Source: Bradyrhizobium sp. WBOS07 (GTDB taxonomy: Bacteria; Pseudomonadota; Alphaproteobacteria; Rhizobiales; Xanthobacteraceae). From it: a DNA stretch of 64,000 nt. The notes below the pieces were generated by a model, which had not been told where the DNA came from, searched no databases, and saw nothing but the letters and a program-made list of their open reading frames with translations. The DNA is taken from NCBI RefSeq assembly GCF_024585165.1, contig NZ_CP029008.1, positions 2,356,001-2,420,000 of the forward strand, in the 5' to 3' direction. Positions 57,477 to 64,000 of this stretch are shown here, piece after piece. The position numbers and the translations under genes are program-made. Position 1 is the stretch's first letter; each line of letters opens with the position of its first letter.

Positions 57477-59843
57477 CTACGCGCCGGTCGCCTGCCTCTC
57501 CTCGTCCGTCCACTCCGTCTCCATCGGCATCAGATCCGGCTGGAGCGGCGCGTCGTCGGACATCGTGTAGCCGTCCAGCGCGCGCAACAAGGCTGCGACC
57601 AGCGCCGGCTTGCGCAGCGGCTTGGCGAGGAAGTCCGACATGCCGGCCTCGCGGCAGATCCTGACATCCTCGGGGAAAGCGTTCGCGGTCAGCGCGACGA
57701 TCGGAAGGCTTGCGAAGCGCCCGCCCTGCGCGCGGATCGCACGGGTGGCGGCAAGCCCGTCCATGTCGGGCATGCGCACGTCCATCAGCACGACGTCGTA
57801 ATTGCCCTCGGATGCCGCCGCGACGGCCTCGGCGCCATCGGTGACGACCCGCAGCTCGACGTCGAAGGCCCCTAGCATCTTGCTCACGACCATGCGGTTG
57901 ACCGCATCGTCCTCCGCGACCAGCACCTTGAGCGGCCGATCGAGGCCGGCGATGCGGGCCTTGAGCACGTCGGCCTCGTCGCGCTCCGACGCGTGGCCAG
58001 ATGCCTGCGCCTGGCTCCAGGGCAGCACCAGCGTGAAACGGAAGGTCGAGCCTTGCCCCGGCGTCGATGTGACGCCGATGGTGCCGCCCATCTGCTCGAT
58101 GATGCGCCGGGAAATCGCCAGGCCGAGGCCGGTGCCGCCGAAGCGGCGGCTGATCGAGGCATCGGCCTGTGCGAAGTCGCTGAAAAGCTGGCCGAGCTTT
58201 TCGGGCGCGATGCCGATGCCGCTGTCGGTCACCGCCCATTCCACGGTCGCCAGCAGGTCGCGGCGCGCCTGACAGGTCGCAGAGATCGTCACCTCGCCTT
58301 CGTCGGTGAACTTCACCGCGTTCGATGCGAGGTTGAGCAGCACCTGGCGAATACGCGCGACGTCGCCACGCAGCGTTGGCGGCAGGTTCGGATCGAGCTC
58401 GAGCCTGATTGCCAAATCCTTGCTCTTGCCGTTGCTCTTGACGCTCGCGCGCGCGACGTTGGCGACAGTCTCGACCAACATCTGCGGGGTGAAATCGATC
58501 GCCTCGAACTGGAAGCGCCCGGCCTCGAGCTTGGACAGATCGAGGATGTCGTTGAGGATGCGCTGGAGATTGTCGCCGGATTCGCGGATCGTGGTGACCG
58601 CCTCGCGCTGCTCCGGATCGAGCTTGGTCTCGAGCAGCATGCTGGCAAGCCCGAGCACGCCGTTCATGGGGGTGCGGATCTCGTGGCTCATCACCGCGAG
58701 GAAGTCGGACTTGGCACGGCTCTCGGCCTCGGCCTTTTCCGCGCGCCAGCGCTCGGTCACGTCGCGCCCGAAGCCGCGATAGCCGAGGAACTGGCCCTCG
58801 CGGTCATAGGCCGGCTTCGCCGTCAGCGACCACAGCCGCGCCTCGCCGCCGGCGACGACCTTGAGGTTCATCTCGTGCAGCGGCTCGTTCTGCTCCATCA
58901 GGCCGACGACGTTGTAGGCCGCGCTCTTGTCCTCGGGGCAGAGCATGTCGAGCACGTCGGCGAAATACGATCCCTTCAGCAGCGGCAGCGGCACTTGCGC
59001 GACGTCGGCAAAGCGGTCGGGCACATCGACCAGGCGCCCCTCGGCATCGGTCTGCCACAGCCAGTCGCTGGCGTTCGCCTGAAAATCCTTCAGCAGCAGC
59101 GAGATGATCTCGGTCTGCCGCTCCAGCTCGAGCTGGGCCTTGAGATTGCCGAGGAAGAGATTGCCCTGCGAGACGATGTTGCGCGCCATGAAGAATGCGA
59201 ACAGCAGCAGGAACACCGCCGTCACCAGGTAGGGCCCGGTGCCGCACAGCAGCAGCGCGCCGGCGCAGGCGACCGTCATGGTGGCGAGATAGACGAGGCC
59301 GGCGCGCGGGAAGGTCGACAGCGTGAAGGCGCCGCCGGACATCATCCCGACCATCAGGCAGGCCAGGATCAGCTGGCCGGTCGGCTCGATGCGGCTGAAC
59401 AGCGCCAGCGGCAGCGCGCCCCAGATCGCGGCGAGGAAAAAGGCCTGCCGCAGCATCTGCCGCGCGGCGCGGGGCGAGGCCTCCTGCGGCGGGTTCTGGT
59501 GCGATTTCCGCCAGGAGCGCACCGCGAGCGAGGCGGTGGCGGCGAGCGTCAGGCCCCAGATCGCGAGGAAGTCGTTCCAGCCGCGGCCCCAGAACAGGAT
59601 CAGCACGATGGCGACGTTCAGCATCGTCACCGCCATCGTCACCGGGATCAGCCGCGTCACGGCATCGATCTGCTTAGCGCGGATGCGGCCGATCTCGCGC
59701 TCGCTGAGACCGGCGGTCAGTCCGTCCTCGATCTCGAAGCCGCCGAGCCAATACAGGAAGGCGCCGATCAGCCCGTCACGCAGCGCAGCTCGCTTCATCG
59801 ACTTTGTCCGGCCAGCCCATCCGAGGAACCTGTTGACGATCAA
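57477..59843 (-). CDS. Membrane hybrid histidine kinase with PAS and receiver domain
   Basis: 788 residues. Several N-terminal transmembrane helices in about residues 65-220 (for example [34 protein letters not shown]), then a PAS-like domain ([14 protein letters not shown] ... [15 protein letters not shown]), HisKA with the phospho-His in [20 protein letters not shown], HATPase ([27 protein letters not shown]) and a receiver domain ([12 protein letters not shown], acceptor in [13 protein letters not shown]). No separate cognate regulator is adjacent. An internal ATG (MKRAALRDG) could be the true start. Confidence 0.93.
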   Translation of the reverse strand: MIVNRFLGWAGRTKSMKRAALRDGLIGAFLYWLGGFEIEDGLTAGLSEREIGRIRAKQIDAVTRLIPVTMAVTMLNVAIVLILFWGRGWNDFLAIWGLTLAATASLAVRSWRKSHQNPPQEASPRAARQMLRQAFFLAAIWGALPLALFSRIEPTGQLILACLMVGMMSGGAFTLSTFPRAGLVYLATMTVACAGALLLCGTGPYLVTAVFLLLFAFFMARNIVSQGNLFLGNLKAQLELERQTEIISLLLKDFQANASDWLWQTDAEGRLVDVPDRFADVAQVPLPLLKGSYFADVLDMLCPEDKSAAYNVVGLMEQNEPLHEMNLKVVAGGEARLWSLTAKPAYDREGQFLGYRGFGRDVTERWRAEKAEAESRAKSDFLAVMSHEIRTPMNGVLGLASMLLETKLDPEQREAVTTIRESGDNLQRILNDILDLSKLEAGRFQFEAIDFTPQMLVETVANVARASVKSNGKSKDLAIRLELDPNLPPTLRGDVARIRQVLLNLASNAVKFTDEGEVTISATCQARRDLLATVEWAVTDSGIGIAPEKLGQLFSDFAQADASISRRFGGTGLGLAISRRIIEQMGGTIGVTSTPGQGSTFRFTLVLPWSQAQASGHASERDEADVLKARIAGLDRPLKVLVAEDDAVNRMVVSKMLGAFDVELRVVTDGAEAVAAASEGNYDVVLMDVRMPDMDGLAATRAIRAQGGRFASLPIVALTANAFPEDVRICREAGMSDFLAKPLRKPALVAALLRALDGYTMSDDAPLQPDLMPMETEWTDEERQATGA

Positions 59844-59954
59844 TGGCCTGCCGCCCGCTTAAGCCGGGTTAATTTTGTGGGAGATTTTGCGGCGTCCTTG
59901 ACGGCCGCGTTTGCAGTTTGTTCTAACCATGGCCCCTGCCCGGAGCCCGCCGAC

Positions 59955-60752
59955 ATGACCATCAGAGTAGCCACCTGGAACGTGAACTCGGTCCGGCAGC
60001 GGATCGACCTCCTGCTGACCTGGTTGAGGGAGTGCCAGCCGGACATCGTCTGCCTCCAGGAGATCAAATGCGTCGACGAGGCCTTTCCGCGGCTGGAGAT
60101 CGAGGCGCTCGGCTACAACGTGGTCACGCACGGGCAGAAGACCTTCAACGGCGTCGCCCTGCTCTCGAAGCTCCGCTTCGACGAGACCAAGTCGGGGCTC
60201 GCCGGCGACGACGAGGACGCCCACGCCCGCTTCCTCGAAGGCGTGGTGACGCTCAAATCGGGCGTGCTGCGCATCGCCTGCCTCTATCTGCCCAACGGCA
60301 ACCCGGTCGGGACCGAGAAATATCCCTACAAGCTCAAATGGATGTCCCGGCTTCTTGACTATTCGAAGGAGCGCCTCAAGACCGAGGAGCCACTGATCCT
60401 CGCCGGCGACTTCAACGTCATCCCGCATGCCCGCGACGTGCACAATCCGGCCGCCTGGACCGAGGACGCCCTGTTCAAGACCGAGACGCGGGAGAGCTTC
60501 CAGTCCCTGCTCGGCCTCGGCCTGACCGACGCCTTGCGGGCGGTCACCGACGAGGGCGGGCTGTACACCTTCTGGGACTACCAGGCCGGGGCCTGGCAGA
60601 AGAACCAGGGCCTGCGGATCGACCATCTGCTGCTGTCGCCGCAGGCCAGCGACAAGCTCGCCAATGTCGGGATCGACAGCTATGTGCGCGGCTGGGAGAA
60701 GCCGTCGGATCACGTGCCGGTATGGGCGGATCTGGATCTCGAGGCGGCTTAG
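59955..60752 (+). CDS. xthA: Exodeoxyribonuclease III (AP endonuclease)
   Basis: Removes 3' blocking groups and cleaves AP sites in base excision repair. 265 residues. Endonuclease/exonuclease/phosphatase fold with TWNVNSVRQR at the start, the catalytic Glu in VCLQEIKC, LAGDFNVIP, and the final His in KPSDHVPVW. ATG 59955 is family-typical. A near-LexA site (GTTT-N7-GTTC) lies 32 bp upstream and is discussed under rejected items. Confidence 0.95.
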   Translation: MTIRVATWNVNSVRQRIDLLLTWLRECQPDIVCLQEIKCVDEAFPRLEIEALGYNVVTHGQKTFNGVALLSKLRFDETKSGLAGDDEDAHARFLEGVVTLKSGVLRIACLYLPNGNPVGTEKYPYKLKWMSRLLDYSKERLKTEEPLILAGDFNVIPHARDVHNPAAWTEDALFKTETRESFQSLLGLGLTDALRAVTDEGGLYTFWDYQAGAWQKNQGLRIDHLLLSPQASDKLANVGIDSYVRGWEKPSDHVPVWADLDLEAA

Positions 60753-60811
60753 TCACTAGCGCCGTCCGGGTTCGGCTCCTCAAGCCGCCCCGGAATGACA
60801 GCGCAAGGTGA

Positions 60812-61639
60812 CTATTCCCTGCGCCCCTGCACCCACTGCTCCAGCATTTGCAGGGCCATGGCGCGGTCGTCGTCGGAGGCCTTGGCGAAGGCGCGGTTGT
60901 AGCTTTCCTTGATCCAGGTCTCTTCCATGCCCGCGCTGTCACGGGCCAGGGTCAGCCACATCAGGCCGCGGGCAGCCTGCCGCGGCAGACGGTCGCCGTT
61001 GAACAGCATCTGGCCGAGCAGCGCCTGCGCCTGGTGCTGGCCCTTCTGCGCGGCGAGACCGAGCCAGCGCGCGCCATAGCGGAAATCCTCGCGCGAGGCG
61101 TCCGGCGTCTTCAGGTAGAGCCGGGCGAGATCGTATTGCGCGTCGGCATTGCCGAAATAGGACGCCGCATAGGAGAACATCTCCCGCGCCCGCTCTGGAT
61201 CCGACTTGATCTTCGAGTTCGGGATGCCGCTGAGATAGTACCGGCCGAGCGCGACGAAGGCGTTGGCCACGATCTGCGCCTGCGGCGCCGACGGGCTGTC
61301 CTCGGCATGGGCGTTGGCGATCCGGCTGAAATATTCGAACGCGCGCAGATCGTCCTGGGCGACGCCGTCGCCGTTGGCGTACATGCGGCCGAGCTTCCAC
61401 TGCGCGATGGGGTGGCCGCCCTCCGCCGCATATTGCAGCGCACTCAGAGAGGTCTCCTGCGGCACGGCCGCCGGCGCGATCTTGCCGCGCACGGTCGCAG
61501 CGGTCCCCGGCAAGTTGGTCACGACCGGGATGGTCGCGTCCTTCGGGTTGACCGGAGCGCCGTCGAAGGCAAGCGCCGGCGCGGCCAGCGCACTAGCCCC
61601 CAACACAAACGCAACTATGGCACGCCTAGATGTCCGCAT
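60812..61639 (-). CDS. exoR: Exported Sel1-repeat protein, ExoR-like
   Basis: 275 residues with a signal peptide (MRTSRRAIVAFVLGASALAAPALAF). Sel1/TPR-like repeats follow: LQYAAEGGHPIAQWKLGRMYANGDGV, FVALGRYYLSGIPNSKIKSDPERAREMF, AASYFGNADAQYDLARLYL, AAQKGQHQAQALLGQML. Layout and spacing match Sinorhizobium ExoR, the periplasmic inhibitor of the ChvG/ChvI kinase that limits exopolysaccharide synthesis and motility. Its first codons overlap the ilvD stop by 14 nt. Orthology to ExoR is by similarity; no ChvG/ChvI genes are in the window. Confidence 0.8.
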   Translation of the reverse strand: MRTSRRAIVAFVLGASALAAPALAFDGAPVNPKDATIPVVTNLPGTAATVRGKIAPAAVPQETSLSALQYAAEGGHPIAQWKLGRMYANGDGVAQDDLRAFEYFSRIANAHAEDSPSAPQAQIVANAFVALGRYYLSGIPNSKIKSDPERAREMFSYAASYFGNADAQYDLARLYLKTPDASREDFRYGARWLGLAAQKGQHQAQALLGQMLFNGDRLPRQAARGLMWLTLARDSAGMEETWIKESYNRAFAKASDDDRAMALQMLEQWVQGRRE

Positions 61640-63347
61640 AGCACTGTTTCTCGTGCGCGCCGCCCGGATGGGTCACTGCCCCCCCGACCGCTGGTCCAAC
61701 CTGCTGAGCATACTTCCAGAGCGCACCCGACGTGTGGTTAGTCGCGCGAGCGCTCCATTTGGTCTTGCGCTGGGCGAGCTCGGCGTCGCTCAATTTTACG
61801 TTAAGGGTACCGGCGACCGCGTCGATCTCGATGATGTCGCCGTCCTCGAGCAGCCCGATCGGGCCACCGATGGCGGCTTCCGGGCCGACATGACCGATGC
61901 AGAAGCCGCGGGTGGCGCCGGAGAAGCGGCCGTCGGTGATGAGCGCGATCTTGCCGCCCATGCCCTGGCCGGTCAGCGCCGCGGTGGTCTGGAGCATTTC
62001 CCGCATGCCGGGGCCGCCCTTGGGCCCCTCGTAGCGGATCACGATGACTTCGCCTTCGCGGTAGGTGCGGTTCTGGACCGCCTCGAACGCATCCTCCTCA
62101 CGGTCGAAGCACCTGGCCGGACCGGTGAACCTGAGGTTGGACATTCCCGCGACTTTCACGATCGCACCTTCTGGCGCCAAATTGCCCTTCAGACCGACCA
62201 CACCGCCTGTCACGGTGATGGGCTTGTCTGCCGGGTGCACCACGTCCTGGTGCGGATTCCACTTCACGCTCTTGAGGTTTTCGGCGATCGTGCGGCCCGT
62301 GACGGTAAGGCAATCACCGTGCAGGAAGCCGTTGTCGAGCAGCGTCTTCATCAGAAGCGGTATGCCACCTACTTCAAACATGTCTTTGGCGACATAACGG
62401 CCGCCCGGCTTCAAATCCGCGACATATGGTGTCTTTTTGAAGATTTCGGCGACGTCGAATAAGTCGAACTTGATGCCGCATTCATGCGCGATCGCCGGCA
62501 GGTGCAGCGCAGCATTGGTCGAGCCGCCGGAGGCCGCGACCACGGCAGCTGCGTTCTCCAGGGCCTTGCGGGTGACGATGTCGCGCGGCCGGATGTTGGA
62601 CGCGATCAGGTCCATGATTTTCTCGCCCGCGGTCATGCAGAACGCGTCGCGGATTTCATACGGTGCCGGGGCACCGGCCGAGTAAGGCAGGGCGAGGCCG
62701 ATCGCCTCGGAGACGGTCGCCATGGTGTTGGCGGTGAACTGCGCGCCGCAGGCGCCCGCCGAGGGGCACGCCACGCGCTCGATCTCGTCGAGGTCCTCGT
62801 CCGACATGGCCCCGACCGAGTGCTTGCCGACGGCCTCAAACATGTCCTGCACGGTGACTTGCTGCCCACGGAACGTGCCGGGCAGGATCGAGCCGCCATA
62901 GATAAAGATCGAGGGCACGTTGAGGCGGACCATCGCCATCATCATGCCGGGCAGCGACTTGTCGCAGCCGGCGAGGCCGACCAGGGCGTCATAGGCATGG
63001 CCGCGAACGGTGAGCTCGACGGAATCGGCGATGCATTCGCGCGACGGCAGCGACGAGCGCATGCCGTCGTGGCCCATGGCGATGCCGTCGGTGACGGTGA
63101 TGGTGCAGAACTCGCGCGGGGTGCCGCCGGCCGACGCCACGCCCTTCTTCACCGCCTGGGCCTGGCGCATCAGCGCGATGTTGCAGGGCGCAGCCTCGTT
63201 CCAGCAGGACGCGACGCCGACGAAGGGCTGGTGGATCTGCTCGGTGGTCAGACCCATGGCGTAGAAATAGGACCGGTGCGGCGCGCGCGCGGGGCCTTCC
63301 GTCACGTGACGGCTCGGCAGCTTCTGCTTGTCGAACTTCGCGCCCAT
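61626..63347 (-). CDS. ilvD: Dihydroxy-acid dehydratase
   Basis: Third enzyme of the isoleucine/valine pathway, using an iron-sulfur cluster. 573 residues. The conserved Cys sites are present: VASCWNEAAPCN near the start, GLAGCDKSLPGMM, and CPSAGACGAQFTANTM. The C-terminal DGRFSGATRGFCIGHVGPEA contains the substrate-binding Ser. The gene overlaps exoR by 14 nt, so the two are translationally linked. A local GC dip (about 62300-62480) within the gene was noted but is mild. Confidence 0.97.
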   Translation of the reverse strand: MGAKFDKQKLPSRHVTEGPARAPHRSYFYAMGLTTEQIHQPFVGVASCWNEAAPCNIALMRQAQAVKKGVASAGGTPREFCTITVTDGIAMGHDGMRSSLPSRECIADSVELTVRGHAYDALVGLAGCDKSLPGMMMAMVRLNVPSIFIYGGSILPGTFRGQQVTVQDMFEAVGKHSVGAMSDEDLDEIERVACPSAGACGAQFTANTMATVSEAIGLALPYSAGAPAPYEIRDAFCMTAGEKIMDLIASNIRPRDIVTRKALENAAAVVAASGGSTNAALHLPAIAHECGIKFDLFDVAEIFKKTPYVADLKPGGRYVAKDMFEVGGIPLLMKTLLDNGFLHGDCLTVTGRTIAENLKSVKWNPHQDVVHPADKPITVTGGVVGLKGNLAPEGAIVKVAGMSNLRFTGPARCFDREEDAFEAVQNRTYREGEVIVIRYEGPKGGPGMREMLQTTAALTGQGMGGKIALITDGRFSGATRGFCIGHVGPEAAIGGPIGLLEDGDIIEIDAVAGTLNVKLSDAELAQRKTKWSARATNHTSGALWKYAQQVGPAVGGAVTHPGGAHEKQCYADI

Positions 63348-63707
63348 CGCAAACCAGTTTCCCCGGTCGACCCTTTCAGACCCGAAAAATCAGAGCCAAG
63401 ATTTGAATCGACCTTGGGATTTTCCGGCGCCCCTTAGGACCGCCGCTGCCCTTCAAAAACTTAGAGTGATTTTATTCATGTTCGGGTGTGGCCAAAAAGC
63501 GGCGGTGATGCGAACCACCGGCGATGACGGTTAAATCCGGAATGAGTGTTGCGTAGACGGCACAATCGTTACCGGGAAGACACGGGTCGGCATACTTGGA
63601 TACCTCGCGAGCAAGCCAATCCACAATCTCTGATTTCAAAACTCGGAAGCGCGCCAGCGTGGCGCCGAATGACAGAAACAGACACAAAGTGAGTCGCCTC
63701 TATCGCT
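63348..63707. other. Upstream region of ilvD
   Basis: About 360 bp containing the ilvD promoter (minus strand). A 71-codon minus-strand frame (63472-63687) lies here but lacks a clear ribosome site or known family; it is regarded as doubtful. No leader peptide or terminator like that of asd was found. Confidence 0.4.
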
Positions 63708-63867
63708 CCGCCGTGTCCCGGACAAGCCGCAACGCGCAAGCGTTGCGGCGCAGAGCCGGGACCCAGAGCGACACGGTCCCATGCCGCGACATGGGCCCCG
63801 GCTCTGCAGCGCACCGTACCGGACGATGCTTCGCATCGCCGGGGACGCTGCGCGGCGTCCGGGGCAC
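63708..63867 (-). repeat. Dispersed repeat, family 3 copy 2
   Basis: About 160 bp, the inverted counterpart of 20648-20812; reading the minus strand it starts GTGCCCCGGACGCCGCG and ends CCGGGACACGGCGG, with only scattered differences. It contains the same nested GAGCCGGGGCCC palindromes. Confidence 0.85.
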
Positions 63868-63895
63868 TAGAGCGAGCTGGTCCTCCAATCACCAC

Positions 63896-63998
63896 TGTCA
63901 TTCCCCGCGAAGGCGGGGAATCCAGTACGCCGCGGCTTCTCGGATTGATCTCTGGCGTCTCTGGAATACTGGATCGCCCGCTTTCGCGGGCGATGACA
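63896..63998. repeat. Dispersed repeat, family 2 copy 3
   Basis: Third copy of the element at 41906-42010 and in the same orientation: TGTCATTCCCCGCG to GGGCGATGACA. It ends two bases before the window end, so the copy seems whole. Confidence 0.88.
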
Positions 63999-64000
63999 GC

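Noticed and set aside
59909..59923. LexA-like site GTTT-N7-GTTC upstream of xthA
   Set aside because: One mismatch in the first half-site; xthA is not a standard SOS gene, and short near-matches are frequent. The exact sites at ssb and uvrA are far better supported.
63348..63480. Attenuator leader for ilvD
   Set aside because: No leader ORF rich in Ile/Val/Leu codons and no terminator with a T-run was found.
63472..63687. 71-codon minus-strand ORF upstream of ilvD
   Set aside because: No recognisable family, signal or ribosome site; kept only as a note.

Overview
The window reads as chromosomal DNA of a Rhizobiales alphaproteobacterium, most likely Bradyrhizobium or a close relative. The support is high GC with GC-rich third codon positions, the alphaproteobacterial gene orders secDF-yajC, nlpD-pcm-surE-serS-tatCBA-scpBA-nagZ-SPOR-argS-dgt and exoR/ilvD, two porin-like proteins of the Omp25/31 type, and several dispersed palindromic repeats of the kind that litter Bradyrhizobium chromosomes. 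Nearly everything is housekeeping; there is no rRNA, complete tRNA, CRISPR array, transposase or prophage.

Layout. 1-6.7 kb: a TetR regulator, a PepSY protein, asd preceded by a threonine-codon-rich leader and terminator, then queA, two cyclophilins flanking a TolA/TonB-like protein, and coaD. 6.7-15.8 kb: gyrA, ssb, two tandem outer-membrane proteins and uvrA; ssb and uvrA each have a perfect alphaproteobacterial LexA box. 15.8-17.6 kb: a low-GC islet with a tRNA-like T-arm, a small membrane ORF that ends in a terminator hairpin, and an AlbA_2/HATPase protein. 17.6-30.5 kb: HAD phosphatase, a YVTN propeller with an SRPBCC protein, a repeat-filled gap, an ATPase, an acyl-CoA ligase operon, small envelope proteins, a twice-frameshifted TPR gene, DUF2189, a lytic transglycosylase and a DUF1127 protein. 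30.5-42 kb: trmFO with an odd kinase fusion, a CAP protein, a class V aminotransferase, ilvA, the squalene/phytoene-synthase-like and Mth938-like pair (homologues of complex I assembly factors NDUFAF6 and NDUFAF3), secF-secD-yajC and a DUF815 ATPase. 42-57 kb: the long nlpD-to-dgt housekeeping block, all on the minus strand except one receiver-domain protein. 57-64 kb: erpA, a hybrid histidine kinase, xthA, exoR and ilvD.

Themes. DNA maintenance (gyrA, ssb, uvrA, xthA, scpAB, dgt), protein export (secDF-yajC, tatABC), aspartate-family and branched-chain amino acids (asd, ilvA, ilvD), tRNA charging and modification (serS, argS, queA, trmFO), and cell-envelope turnover (degenerate LytM protein, nagZ, SPOR protein, lytic transglycosylase).

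Most notable. (1) A putative leaderless threonine leader peptide plus intrinsic terminator just before asd, which looks like a classical attenuator. (2) A roughly 40-residue, low-GC in-frame insertion in the catalytic core of SerRS. (3) uvrA and ssb separated by a porin pair while each keeps its own LexA box. (4) A small ORF whose stop codon lies beyond its own terminator hairpin. (5) A kinase fused to what looks like the C-terminal lid of an adenylate-forming enzyme.
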